From Pigoraptor chileana (Eukaryota > Opisthokonta > Filasterea), in assembly GCA_943704495.1 (NCBI GenBank), contig CALSCR010002154.1:1-49778 (forward strand): a stretch of 49,778 bases of DNA, given 5' to 3'. A program made the position numbers and the translations under genes. Below are positions 21,457 through 33,749 of the stretch, piece by piece. The notes below the pieces were generated by a model. It saw only the letters and a list, made by a program, of their open reading frames with translations. It was not told the DNA's origin and made no database searches. Each line of letters opens with the position of its first letter. Position 1 is the stretch's first letter.

Positions 21457-24201
21457 TCAGAGGGGGCTGCCGCTGGCAACGCCGTTCGTGGGTCCCGTGA
21501 CCGAAGGGAGGACCGTGTTTTGCACAAACCCGTCCATGCCGACAATTTCACCCTCGAGACGTCGAGTAATGCTCGCCAGTTGGTTTGCGTTCTCGACGCG
21601 CGTCTCCACAAATGCGGCAAGATCCTTCCTATTGCGCTCCTCGCACAGCCACAGCTGGTTCTGCACTTCCTCGCGCACGCGCTGTGCGTTTAAATGGGTT
21701 GAGAGGGAGAGAGGGAGGTGGTAAGTTCCATGGAAATCCATATTTACTCCTTTGTCGTTAAATATTTCAGCGTACTTGGCGACAATGCATCCAGCAAACG
21801 TAAGTATTAAACGTGATGATATCACATGAAAAAGGGTGTGCTGCACATTGGTTGTAACACACGCCCCACACACCATCATGCAAGTTGCAACAACGACGTT
21901 GTCTCGGCAGACAACCACATACACACGCACCACGTAACATCACAGGTCACCAGCCCACCTTTTCCATTATGACCATCTTGCGCGTGTCCCTCAGCCGCGA
22001 CTCGGCGTCCACACGCTTCTCAAGCGCATCCGAAATGGCGGCCCTGATCGGCGCCTCTTCTTCCCGGAGAACTTTGGCGCGCGTCGACGACGACTGCGAC
22101 CGCTCGAGCGTAAGTTTCATGCGGTCGTTGACATTGCGCAGTTCTTGCGTAAGCGTCTCAATGTCCTTTCTGTGGTCGGCGTTCTTCTGCGCCGTCACAG
22201 AGCGGAAGCTGCCAATCTCACGCGCCACAAACTGCTGGTGGTTCATTGCCTCCTCGAGCGTAACGGTGAGTTCTTCCTTCTTCACGGTGAGAACCTCATT
22301 CGTCGCAGTAATCTCCTTCTCCACGCGGTGCATTCCTTCCACTTCTTCCCGTCGAAACGACACGCGGGAGCGGAGATCGCCAATTGACTTGTCCTGCACG
22401 AGTATCCGCGCTGTGAGTGTGGTGATCTCCCCCTCGAAACGCTGAATGTCGCCGTGCACAATTGCAATCTTCCCCTCGAGCTCGCGCTTAGTCGTCTCCT
22501 TTGTCTCTTCAAGCGTCTGAATCTCCACTTTGATCTTCTCAATCGACTGCTCGCGATCGGCGATCGTCGCGCGCATGTGGTGGAGCTTTCCATTAAGCGT
22601 TGTGATTTCTTTCGTAAGCGTCTCAATGTCTGCTTTTGCCGCCGACAGCTGAGAGTTGAGCTCCGTCTTCGTCTTGGAAAAGCGAGTCTGCTCACGTGCC
22701 GCCTGCTCTTCAAGCGACCGCCGCGTAAATCGCTCTTGGGACATCTGCTTGGTGAGCGTCTCGATCATCTGCGACAGCGACTGCTCACGTGCCTTGTGGA
22801 ACTTGCGCTCACTCGATATCTCCGACTTGAGACGCGCGTTCTTCTCCGCAAGGCGCTTGCACTCGACAATCTGGATCTGCAGCTGCTTCTCAAGCCGGAT
22901 CTTCTCCGCCTCCAACTTCTTTCCCGTCGACTCGTCGTCCGATAGCTTTGACTTCCAATTCTCGATCTCTTGCTTGAGCTCCTCGCCGAGAGTCATGAGC
23001 GACACATTCTTGCGCACCGTCTCCTCATACTTCAGGATCATTGCCTCGTAACGCTTCTCGTGCTCTTCCCTCTTTGTTTTGATGTCACTCTCGATCCGCG
23101 CATACTCGGCTCGAAGGTCGTTGCGGACCTTCTTAAGTTGTCGGACTTCCAAACTCGACGCCGACAGCCGATCCTTAATCTCCCCGACCTGTGCCTCCAT
23201 CTTGTGCCGCGTCTTCTCGACAACCGAGTTCTTCTGCTCGATATCTGCGACTTTTGCAGAGAGATCCTTCACTTTCTCCGTCAAATCAGCCTTCGCGATG
23301 CGCTTGCGGGCGTTCTTCTCCTTGAGCTTCTCCGTCTCCGCCTCCGTCGCCTTCAACGACGCCTCCAGTGCACGCCTCGTCTCGGCCATTTCCGTCCGCT
23401 CGCGCGCCGCGTTCTTCTTGACATCCTTGAAGCGATCGCGCGACTCAAATAGACCCGACTCGACCTCAGTGAGCTCCTTCCAAGACAGATCGAATGTCTG
23501 CTGAATGTCGTCCTTTTCCTTTAACTCCTGGTCCAACTTTTCACGAAGTAATCGGCATTGCATGTCGCTATCCTGCAACGCAGCGCGCACACGATTGAGT
23601 TCGAGCTCGAGCTTTTCACTCTCCTGCGTCATCTTCGTCTGCGACTTCTTCCCGTTCTTAATGTGCGACTGTAGACCGCTAATGGCAAGTGCAAGCATCG
23701 CTTTTTCCTTCTCAATATTCTTCCGCGCCTCATTGTCGAAAAAGAGCGACAACTTGTCGACCTGCATCTGCAAATCTTCCACCTTCCCGTTTCCGTCGTC
23801 GAGTTCGGCCTTCGACCCCTCCAGTTCCACCTCGAGATTGTGCAACAGCGGGCCGACATCGTGGATGGCCTGCAAAAAGCCCTCCCCGCCCTCCAATGCC
23901 CTGCTCACCAAGCGAAAATGGTTCGAGTTGTGTTAGTAAGCAAATAAATTTTCACAGTGCACTTTTTACATTTGTCAAATGGGCAGTGCCTCGCACTTCC
24001 AAATTTACACTCGGGGTTTGTAAGTGGAAAGATGAATGCATTCGCAAAGCTTCTCAAATATCGCCGACATTGTTCAGCCCGACAGTTCATCACTACTCAC
24101 TTTTCGTTGAATCTGTCCTGCAATTTCTCGAGAAGCTCAAAGGCGTATTGAGTCTTCGGTGGCGACGCCGGTCGCTTTGCGAGAAATATATTAGACTCCA
24201 T
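21457..24201 (-). CDS. Long coiled-coil protein of unknown function
   Basis: Three exons on the minus strand: 24201-24101, 23900-21959 and 21681-21457. They join in phase to 755 residues. Apart from the first ~35 residues (starting MESNIFLAKRPASPPKTQ) and a Gly/Pro/Ser-rich tail, the protein is one long heptad-patterned coiled coil, rich in E, K, R and L with almost no proline. I do not recognise the family. Candidates are ciliary or basal-body coiled coils (CFAP/CCDC types), but no diagnostic block is visible, and myosin-tail-like or intermediate-filament-like origins are not excluded. The start was chosen because the first exon has a strong donor (GTGAGT) and splices in frame. A TCACGTGA box lies about 440 nt upstream. 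Confidence 0.8.
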
Positions 24202-24637
24202 CGTGGCAAATCACGGCGTGCACGTAGCACGCATGCACGTATGTGTGGTTACGGCACACGATGTCATGTGTCGGGCATTTTTGTGAACTACGAATCCAAA
24301 CGACGGGTGTTCCCCGCAGTTGAGCCTCAGAAAAGTTTTATGAATAATAATGTTTGTGTGGCCTTTCGCAAGCTAATCGCCGCGCTTATACGTCTCATGG
24401 ATGTGCATTTGATCCTTTTTTCAACGCCGGTTGCAATCGCCTGAAAGCAGTGACGCTCGGTTTGGCGTCCTTAGTAACGGCCGGGTACATTCGAATCAGA
24501 CCCCCATTTTTGAATGGCAAATTGGGACTCCGTTCAGTCTAATTTTCAACCACTCGTAAATGTGTGTTGAAATCGGTCATATCCAAATTAAAAGTGTCGG
24601 GTGAACCACCGGTGACCGGTGTCGAGCTGGCGTGTGG

Positions 24638-24645
24638 TCACGTGA
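24638..24645. promoter_or_regulatory. TCACGTGA E-box
   Basis: A perfect palindromic E-box lies about 440 nt upstream of the coiled-coil gene start. It is one of the recurring promoter copies in this window. Confidence 0.45.
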
Positions 24646-24679
24646 CTGACTAGCCGGTGCCCTAAATGGGTGAATATGA

Positions 24680-24696
24680 GGGGTACTTAGTACCCC
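24680..24696. other. Short perfect hairpin GGGGTAC-TTA-GTACCCC
   Basis: A 7-bp stem with a 3-nt loop is flanked by two copies of GGTGAATAT, at about 24669 and 24698. It lies between the CD2BP2 stop codon and the coiled-coil gene promoter. It could be an RNA 3'-end structure or a DNA palindrome bound by a dimeric factor. Confidence 0.45.
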
Positions 24697-24804
24697 TGGT
24701 GAATATAGAATATGTCGCAACATAGCAAGGAAGGCTCAACCCACCCCCCCACGGTCTTCAATTTTGTCGAGAATTTACTTCACACTAACGGTAATTGATA
24801 TCCT

Positions 24805-26365
24805 CTACGTGTAGAGATCAAAATCGACTCGAGCAGCCTTATGGAAATCGGCAGTTCCAACACGCCGCACAACAACATCCCCCTTGAAGTAGCCCTCGCC
24901 TTGCCAACCAAGCATCTGTTCGCTCGTGTACGGCCCATACAGCTCCTCTGCATCCTCGCTCCACTTGTACTCCCACTCAACGTCGCCGAGCGCACCGACA
25001 GCCTTGTCCGTCTTGAATGCCGGCGTATTGTCGGCCACACCGGGTGCAGACAGGGCTGCGCCTCCACCGCGATGCGAAAAGTGCTTGCGAATGCCGTCTG
25101 CATCTGCGGCATAGACCTCGTAAAATCCGGCACCCAATACAGTGTCTGCATATCCTGTCAGCTCGAGCATCTTGGCCTTTGTTTCTTCCGTCACAGGATC
25201 GTCGCCCGGTTTGGGTGCTTTCTGTTCCGTAAATGCATCATCATAATCACGGCAGACCATTCACACTGTGTAAATGGCGAGATTATATAATATAGCAAGT
25301 CTACGGCGAATAGTGCCAATTCAAAAAACACCCGCACTCAAGCGCACACTCACACAAAACAATACCCAGACTACCCACCCGCTGCTGCTGAGCCCCTTTG
25401 TGTTTGGCATTCTTGGAGCCGTGCGCACCGCCGCCGAGTCGTCGAATAGCCGCCAGCACCGTCTCACCCGGTCGCAAGATGGCAGTCATCCGTCGGGCCG
25501 CCTCTTCGGGAGGCACAGTTGGCTCGGGTTCTCGCTCTTTGGTGACTGGAAGACGCTCGCTAGGCTTGTGCCCAGACTCGCCGGGCCGATACATCTCCTT
25601 GAATTCAACGCTGTCCGCCCACGCATCGCGGACGCCATCACCCTTTGATTCATAGTAATTGCCTTCTTTGTCAAATTTTCCGGTCTCCATCTCTTCATCG
25701 AGATTAAAGGGAGTTATCCTTTGCAAACAAGGAACGACAAAAAGGATATCAGATCTTAGTGCAGGAAATTTGAATAGCAGTGTGGTGCGAAAGTAGAAAG
25801 TAGCAACTTGTACAAGATGGTGCACCAAAAACGAAATAAATATTCATCCTTCCACGTCTATCAAATTGCATTACCAAAATGGATTCACTCACTTGTATCC
25901 ACCGCCAAACTCGCCCGATGTCTCCTCGGCGCCCTCTACATCCTCGCTCGCCATAATGTCGTACTTCCGGCGCACATTACACCGGCCGTCTCCATCTTCG
26001 TCTTCGTCCTCGTCCTCGCCATTTTCCGTTGGCCCTTCATCATCATTCTCAGAGTCATCATCAGAGTCATCATCACCAATATCCATGTCTCGATTGTCAC
26101 GATCTGCAGCTGCTTCGTCGTCTGCGCGTGAGTGTGGAACGACATCAACATTCTCCTCGTCCTCCTCGCCCAAACGACGCCGCCGAGCAGCTGCATCGGC
26201 ACAACCGATACACAAAATTTGTTAGTAAATACGACGAGAGCGGCATTTAGATTTCACAGAAAAATTGTGCATTTGGGAGAAAAATAGGAGTCACGCTCAG
26301 AAGCAAAGTAAGTACGCACGTCGATTGTCGACTCCCTCCGAAAAAGTCACTTTGCGTTTCGACAT
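24805..26365 (-). CDS. CD2BP2: CD2BP2/LIN1-like GYF-domain U5 snRNP protein
   Basis: Four exons on the minus strand: 26365-26320, 26190-25893, 25718-25379 and 25221-24805. They join in phase to 366 residues (human CD2BP2 has 341). The N-terminus MSKRKVTF resembles human MPKRKVTF. An acidic stretch leads to KYDIMASEDVEG, then ITPFNLDEEMETGKFDKEGNY, nearly the family sequence. The C-terminal GYF domain has WEYKW, GPYTSEQM..W...GYF and ends in RVDFDLYT. CD2BP2/Lin1 binds the U5 snRNP component PRPF6 and proline-rich ligands and leaves before tri-snRNP activation; it acts in the nucleus. The acceptor of the last exon (…GGAACAG before KAPKPG) was chosen because a stop codon closes the frame just upstream of the alternative start. 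Confidence 0.93.
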
Positions 26366-26892
26366 GGTGCAGCCTCGTCACAAAACAAATCTGTAAAAAG
26401 GCAATAACACCGGCAACCACCACCAATTATTAGCAGCTGGCAATCGCTGTGAACTCTGATCTCTACAGATTTCAATAACAAGCTTTTGAAGTGGTGTGTG
26501 CAATTTGCTGTCTCATGAACTGTTGGCGCAACGTCAGTTTTGAAACAGTGTTTCGGTTTGAGCGTGCCGAGATCTCGCTAATCCGCAGCAGCCAGGCGCC
26601 CGACAGCGGGTTTCTGCCCGGCAGCAAGCCAGACAACCATGAACTCAAAGTATATAACACATATCTTCACAGACTGTATGTTCATGGGCCCCACATTGCA
26701 GCGCAGAAGAGCAAGGCAATAAGACACTTTGTATTGCACCGGCGGTTCAATTAGATCCCTCTGTGCCACAGACTCCCAACCAATGTTCAGTGGACTCGCC
26801 AACACAGAAGACACTTTGTATTGCACCGGCGGTTCAATTAGATCCTCTGTGCCACAGACTCCCAACCAATGTTCAGTGGACTCGCCAACACA
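26366..26892. other. Spacer between CD2BP2 promoter and RRP15 3' end
   Basis: The spacer holds an 87-bp tandem duplication (26721-26892) that abuts the RRP15 stop codon. No E-box palindrome and no further gene are visible. Confidence 0.55.
26721..26892. repeat. Tandem duplication, 2 x about 87 bp
   Basis: Two adjacent copies start at 26721 and 26808. They differ by a single C within a CCC/CC step and a few end bases. Both contain CACCGGCGGTTCAATTAGATC. The second copy ends exactly at the RRP15 stop, so the duplication lies in that gene's 3' untranslated region. The high identity indicates a recent event. Confidence 0.9.
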
Positions 26893-27959
26893 TCAGTCCT
26901 CGTGTGCTTTCAACATATTCAGGAAATTCTCTTTGCTGAGTGCGCCGACGGCAGCTGCAATTCACAAAAAAGGTTCAAAAAAGAGTTAGAGCAGAGACTA
27001 AGCAAAGCAAAAACCACATTGGAAGATATAAACAATAACGGAATTCGACGTGTGGAACATAAAATCCAACCTTTGCTCTGTGTTGCGGATGATGTCTTTG
27101 CTCCCGACGTACCAGTCTGCTTCTGTTGTTTGGCAACGGCATTAAACAACTTGACAACTGTAGGTGCAAAGGCAGATACAAAATATTATTCAGAATTTGT
27201 ATGCGACGGCGTCCGACCCTGCCAGAAGGTGTGGTCTCTGCAAGATCCACTCAGCCACACTCCAATGATTAACGCACCTCCTCTTGTAGCGACCTTGACC
27301 AATTTTCGCTCCTTATCAATCTTCAACACATCCGGATACACTCTGCAAAAACAAAAAACAGGCACGTCGTTGTATAAACAAATTTGACACACTAAAACTG
27401 AAAGACCACATCGGATCGGTCGATCGTTATACATAAATGCTCACCTTCCCAGCTCCATCACTCTTCGCTTCTCTGCTAGTCGTTTTCGCCGCTCGCGCGC
27501 ATCCAACTTTTCCTTTTCGAGCCGCTTTTCCGCCGTCTTGGACTTTGCAAGAATAGCAATCTGCACAAACACGACCATGGCTGTTACTTCAGTGGTTCTA
27601 TACTCCAACTGACAACTAAGGAGAATGGTCTTCGGCACAGCATACTGTGTCCTGTCTAGTCCAAGAGCATCTATTCAAAGGGTAGCAATTACCTCATTCC
27701 CAACAGTCTGATGCAGAATCTTTTCCATGGCATCGGCAAGGGCCAAGTTCGGCTTCAGCCTTGGTGCCTTCTGCACTTTATCGCTCCCGTCGCTGCCGTC
27801 GCCGTCTTCTGCGCCGCCATATTCGTCATCTTTGCCAGAGCCAGACGATCCACTCTCATCGCTGTTGTAAGAACCCGACTCTGCCTCGGAACTGGCGTCC
27901 GACATTTCGTATTCCTCCTCATCTTCGCCAAACTCATCGTGCGTCTCAAACTGGTCCAT
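26893..27959 (-). CDS. RRP15: RRP15-like ribosome biogenesis protein
   Basis: Five exons on the minus strand: 27959-27693, 27560-27445, 27342-27278, 27157-27071 and 26954-26893. They join in phase to 198 residues, shorter than the yeast and human proteins (about 250-280). RRP15 is a nucleolar factor needed for 60S pre-ribosome processing (27S and 5.8S/25S maturation in yeast). The N-terminus is acidic and Ser/Gly-rich. ALADAMEKILHQ matches the family start, followed by a Lys/Arg/Glu-rich helix. VYPDVLKIDKERKL..VATRGVVKLFNAVAKQQK, formed across two splice junctions, is the family hallmark. SKENFLNMLK closes the protein. The ATG at 27959 (MDQFETHDEFG) was chosen over an upstream in-frame ATG because the sequence before it is not protein-like. 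Confidence 0.9.
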
Positions 27960-28562
27960 TCCTGGCTGAATCCGGCGCGTGCGTACACGAGCAGCTTTCG
28001 TGTCAATTGATAGATTGAAAACAGATCCAGGAGTCGATGACGCAAATAAAAAACGCAAAATGTATAACCTGTGACAGAGCTCAATTACCAGCACTACATA
28101 ATCAAATCGTGATGTGCGGATCACTGGTGTTGCAAAATCCTTTGCACGTGCTGACTGACTCTGCGAGTGCATATGGACTTGCCGCCCTCTCGGAAAGTTT
28201 TGAAGCGTGCCAGAGTAAATCCGGGATTAGATTCATCACGTGATCGGCCAAGGCGGCAAAGTTGCCAGTTGAAATTTTGGATAACTGCAGTTCAAAGACT
28301 GGCACATTCCGACTGAGGTGGACGTACTTTCTTTCAAGTGCAACACACAACCCATTCCACGCTTTTGATGAGAGATTGTTTCATAAGGATCCGCTTGACT
28401 GACACCATTCGTAACTCATTTAACCAACAGCCTGTGTAGAAATGACGAGTATGGGGGATCTGGCGTGTGGATAGGCCGCCTGCGCCGACTCAGACAATCT
28501 CTGCTGTCCGCGAGACAGGCTTCTGAGAAAGTAAAACGTAGTGGATTGAAATAGCGAGAAGA
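27960..28562. promoter_or_regulatory. Divergent promoter of RRP15 and the Fused-like kinase
   Basis: About 600 nt separate two opposed start codons. A perfect TCACGTGA lies at 28236-28243, near the middle (277 and 320 nt from the two ATGs). No other coding content is visible. Confidence 0.55.
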
Positions 28563-31500
28563 ATGGATCAATATCACGTCCTTGAGCTTATCGGCGAGGG
28601 GTCATTTGGAAAGGTCTTCAAGGGGCGGAAGAAGGGCACGGGGCTGGTGTGTATCGGCGCGCACTCGTGTGTGTGTGATGTAGTGTGTGTATATGTGTAT
28701 GCATATGAATGGATGTGGTGTTTGTATTGTGTCAACTTTGACTCACGTGTCGTGGCGTGGTTGTGTATCCCAAAAAATGCCACATACTTATGCCCTTTTT
28801 CAGGTCGTTGCCCTTAAATTCATCCCCAAACATGGGCGCACGGATGAGGAACTTGTCAGTCTACGACGTGAGATTGATATCATGCGAGGCCTCACTCACG
28901 AAAACATAATCGCACTTCTCGACTCGTACGAAACTGGCGACGACATCGTCGTTGTGACAGACTTTGCCGAGGGAGAACTGTTTCAGGTACTGGAAGATGA
29001 TCTGCGCATCCCTGAAGAGGAGGTGCGGAAGATTGCATGCCAACTCGTGTCGGCTCTCAAATATCTGCACTCGAACCGCATCATCCACCGCGACATGAAG
29101 CCGCAGAATGTTTTGATCGGCAAACGCGGTATTGTAAAACTATGTGACTTTGGATTTGCGCGAACAATGAGCGTCAACACGCTCGTGCTCACCTCGATCA
29201 AAGGCACGCCCCTGTATATGTCGCCGGAGCTAGTGAGGGAGCAGCCGTACGATCACACGTCGGATCTGTGGTCGCTTGGCTGCATCTTGTATGAGCTGTT
29301 TGTGGGGCAACCACCGTTCTTTACAAACAGCATATTTCAGCTGGTGAATCTGATCGTCAAGGATCCTATCAAGTGGCCTGACGACATGAGTCCGCTATTC
29401 ACCGACTTTCTCAAGGGCCTGCTGAATAAGGACCCCACGAAGCGCCTCACGTGGCCGTACATCGAACGGCATCCCTTCATATCGGGTCGGGACGGCGACT
29501 ACGACAACGGTTCGGGTGCAGCTGGGGTCGCCGCGAGCAAGAGCGTGAAGGTATCTGCATCTTCCTCCAAGCAGAACGCGGCGGCAGTGTCAGTACAACA
29601 GACGCAGCACGTGGGTGGCTCGGAGGCGCAGGCACAGCACCACCGTCAACATCAGCAATCGCACTCACAGAGACAGTCGCAGTCCCACGCGCAGAAGATG
29701 GCGGCGTCAGACCATCCTGGAGGTGGTCATGTGGCGGGCGATGATGCTGCCGCACACGAGCGGCGCCAGGAGGAGCGTGCGAATGGATGGGCTGCGATAG
29801 AGGGGGCCGTCGCCGCTGACGTCGAATCGGTGGGTGTACTGTTTCAGATGCATGCGGATGGATCAAAGGCGTGTGTGTGTGGCGTGTGGATGGTATGTCG
29901 CTCTCTTTGTCATGGCGTGTTTGCGACATTAATTTTGTGCGTGTTGATTGTTGTTGTTGTTTTTCAGATAATAGTACCTGCGATGTGCTAACTCACAACC
30001 TCTTATGAATTACAGGCCCTCAAATTTCGGGTCGATGGTGAGTTTGCGCGCCGTTTTCTGCGCCACATTGGCCAATTTTGGTCAGATCGTCCCGGCCCCA
30101 GTGCGGCCGATGTGCGGAGGCTGACGTCGATTGTCCGGGTGGCGGGTGCTCTAGTCGGCCTACCGCGTGCGTCTGTACATCGGGAACTCGCCGGCGCCGA
30201 CGATGCTTTTCCCCGCCCCGCCAAGCTCGTGTCTCTCCTGTGCGACATTGCGCGGGTGTGTCTGGACGCGGAGGAGAGCTGCGTGCAACAATCGTCCGCA
30301 GAAGGATCGGAGGCGATTTCTAAACTGGAAGCCGGTGTCACGCGTGGGCTTTTGTGTGACGTCTGCGTCGCCATGGAGGCGTGCGTGAGGAACGTCACTG
30401 AGGGAGGTGACGACGCCATTGAGCGGGCCGAGGTCAGCCTTGCTCTTCAGACGTCTCTGTTGCATCACGTGCCCCGCCTACTCACGTATCTCGGCGATCC
30501 TCTGTTGCGCGTGCAAGAGCGGGCGCTGTCTCTGCTGTGTGCCTACTTCCCCCTGGCAACCGCGTTGTCACGGGGCGGCGGCAGTGCGTCGTCGGTGTCT
30601 GATGGTGGCTTTGTCATGGCCGTTGATGGGTCGAGTGCACTTGGAGCAGTTGTCGCCGCAATCGACATCCGATCGGTGCTTCCCCCGACACATGCTGCAC
30701 TCCATGCACAGGCGAACTCGCCCAAGCACGGCAGTGGCGGTGCGGGTTACAACACAAAGCAAAGGGTGCTGCTGGTGTCGGTCCTTGCCATTCGCGCACT
30801 GTCTGCACTTGTTACTGGTGGCGCGCGGTCCACCTCCGGGGGGGAGGCAGATGGCGCCATCACACTCCCCCGTCGTGTTGCAGACGCAATTTTTAGTGTG
30901 GATGAGGGACACCTTGACGTCGTTGTTGGGCGCGCAAAGCACCGGGATCGAACCGACGCTCTCCGGCTTCTCCTGTGCCTCTGCAAGGCATCAGTGGAGG
31001 TGTGTAGGCATGTGTGTGCGCGCGTCGAGTTTGTGGCCACTCTTCTCGCTGTTCCTCAGTCGGATGCGGATCGGGAAACGTGCGACCCGTCGGCGCTCGG
31101 CGTATTGTGCGTATGCGCGGCCATCGAACACCAGCGGGAGAAGGCAGTGGGCATTGTCAGCCTGGAGAAGATTGATGTTGCGCGGATAGTGGCTGCGGCA
31201 AATAAGCACGCCGATGGACTGCGGAGTGCGTGTCTCGTCCTCCTCTCGCTGCTCTGTAAGTGTGGGGTGCAGGCTGCCTGGGACTCCATCGCGACTGACT
31301 CGACGCTTGCGCTTGCCGCTGAAATGCTTGCAATGGGGGCGCCTACGCTTGCATCCATGCCCGCGGTGGATGGGCTTGGTCTTCGCTTTCCATGGTACGG
31401 CATACTCGACGGCGCAGTGGAGACTGTGAAGGTTGGTGAGATTTTTTTAATGCAACTGAGTTCTGCGCTTTATGTTGTGTTTTTGCCTTACATGCAGGGT

Positions 31501-33749
31501 TGTGCAGTAGGACAGTTTGTATTGCGTGTGTGTGTATGTGTCGGTGTCACTCGGCAAGATCCATCTTGCACTCAACGCTTGCATGCTCACGCGCATACAT
31601 TTTGTGTTGTTAAATGCGCAGACACTTGTCTCGCATCCGGCACGGGGTGATGAGGCCAGCGAGCGCATGGCTGAGGACGGGACGTGGGAGAGGGTCGTCT
31701 CCCAACTACAGCTGTGTGCGAGTGGGGAGCCCGGCGTGTGCGGCGTTCTGTCTCTCGCGGGAATGTCGGCGGCGCTTTCGTTTGTGAACGACTGCATGCA
31801 GCGCAACTGGCGGCTTCTTGTACCGTCCATGGCCCGCAAGGAGGGGGTGGTCGATGCCATGGTTCTGCTCATTGCAGAGCAGTACTTGGGCGCAGTTCTG
31901 TCGTGGTGAGTGGCGTCACTTGGCGTCACGTGGCTCCTCCCATCTGTTTTTGCGCTGTTGTTTGATTGTCTGGTTTTCCTCGGCTAAGAGATGTCGGGGT
32001 TCCACAGGCTGCTTCTTGTGTGCACTAATTCAAGCACACATGCTCCTTTTCTGATTTCCCTCTCCCACCCCTTCTCCTTGCATCGCCACAACCCCAAACC
32101 CTAAAGGCCTGAATCGTACGGTGGCGGTCTTTTGCGTGTGCGTCTTATTCTCGGTGACGTATGCTCAGTACTTTACATGCCTTTTGTGGCAAATGTGGGC
32201 GAGTCGTCCGTCATGGAAACGCAGCGGACCATGCACGGCGCCCGAGTGCTGTATCACGTGATCGCGGCCCACGAATACGTCGATGGCAGCGACCTGGTCC
32301 TTCCTGTTGGTATGTGTCCTTCTGCATGTTCTCCCCAATTGCGTGCATGGCTGTCTGATTCCTACCTCCAGTCCACGGACAATGCACCCACACTGACTTG
32401 AATCCTACATACTGTTTACCTGGCCCCGCGCGTACTCCCGTCCACTTGAAATTGTTTTGGCTTTCCGTCGTGTCTCTCTGCAGGGCTCATATCGCGGCTT
32501 GTCCTGGGCCACAAGCTGCTTGCGGCGCAGTTTGTGCAGGCAATACAGCGGCTTGGGGCAGAGTCGTTCGTCACGTGCCTTCTTGGGCATCCGCAGGGGT
32601 CGGTGGTGAACGACGTCACGAGTATGCTGAGCGCCCTTGCACGTGCGTCCCCGGAATACTATCCCTTCCTCGATTCCCTGGACGCCCTCGACGGGGTGGC
32701 ATCGGTTTTGTCCATTCGGTCGAAGGCGGGCTCGGGAATATCCGCGACGAAGGCCAAAGCTTGCAACCTCATCGGCAACATGTGCAGGCACTCGGCGTAC
32801 TTTTACGGAAAATTATCAGAGTGGGTTAAGAATCTAGTGCTACATCCTTTCAGCTCAATCAGTTTTATCCTGTCATCTGCATGTGGGGTAATATATGATA
32901 TCATTGACTTGCGGTTCTTTCAATGGCATTCCCAGGTCAAATATACCCGACTGCGTTCTCGCATGTCTTGCGGATCCGGACACGTCAGTGCGTCGATTCG
33001 CCGCATTTGCTGTCGGTAACATGGCCGCCCATGGGCCAGAGGTTGTGCGGTGTCCCCCAATGGCGACATCGATAAAGAGCCTCTGTCGACTGTTGCGCGA
33101 CCCTCTCGAGAAGACTCGGAGTAATGCTGCTGGTTGGTCTTTTGTGCATTCCGCGTGGCATTTTTTTCAATTGCTTGAAGAAATCGCAAATTCGGGTGAA
33201 TGCTCATGGGTGAAGAGATTAATTCTGTGACTTAGATCGTTGTGTTGGCGTATTCATCGAGATGCTCAGATTCATGGGTCGTGAATACTGCCCGCAATCC
33301 CGTCACGGTGGTTGTGTGAAATTCAAAACTCAATCACTGCGGACATCATCCGTATGTCTGTTAATCGTGGAACATGTCTTGCTATTTAGACATTATGACA
33401 AACCAGTCTAATCATGTAACATGTATTCTCCCTTTGGTTCACGCATCCGCACGCAGTGGCACTGCGGAACATTGGACGGGCAAGTCCCTCGCTGCTTCCA
33501 TCGATTGTCGAGTGTGGTGCCGCCACCCTTCTCCTCCGCACCGTAGTGGGGGACACCAGTCCGGACGTATGTTTGTCTGCACTGCTTTCTCTTACGTCTC
33601 TCTGTCGGTACCAGCAAATATGTGACGCCCTCTCGGACCCCGAGTCGCTCGGCTGTCTTGAGCAGGTGGCCTCCGAAGTGGATCCCGAGGGCGAGATGGC
33701 ATCCCACCTGCGCAAGCTGTTTCAGCGGCTCAGACACAACGCTCAGTAA
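28563..33749 (+). CDS. STK36: Fused/STK36-like serine-threonine kinase with ARM-type C-terminus
   Basis: Eight exons: 28563-28646, 28804-29829, 30016-31431, 31622-31905, 32107-32309, 32484-32820, 32936-33132 and 33457-33749. They join in phase to 1279 residues (human STK36 about 1315). The kinase domain is residues 4-255, with [12 protein letters not shown] (Lys33), HRDMKPQN (Asp125), DFGFAR (Asp143) and [10 protein letters not shown], all intact, so it should be active. [21 protein letters not shown] is typical of Fused. A Gln/His/Ser-rich linker follows, then helical repeats. The C-terminus has clear armadillo features ([16 protein letters not shown], then [10 protein letters not shown] across the last junction). 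Fused is required for motile-cilium central-pair assembly and, in animals, Hedgehog signalling. The second exon end is the least certain boundary; an in-phase GTATGT donor at 29893 is the alternative. Confidence 0.9.

Larger units (their letters stand above)
24202..24804. other. Spacer: promoter of the coiled-coil gene and 3' flank of CD2BP2
   Basis: The spacer contains CACCGGTGACCGGTG near 24607, a TCACGTGA at 24638-24645 and a perfect small hairpin at 24680-24696. No coding segment is visible. Confidence 0.55.

Noticed and set aside
29830-30000. Continuation of the STK36 second exon into [15 protein letters not shown]
   Set aside because: The stretch is GT-repeat-derived. The GTGGGT donor at 29830 gives an in-phase, protein-like join (DVES to ALKFRVDG). 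It is kept as the alternative.
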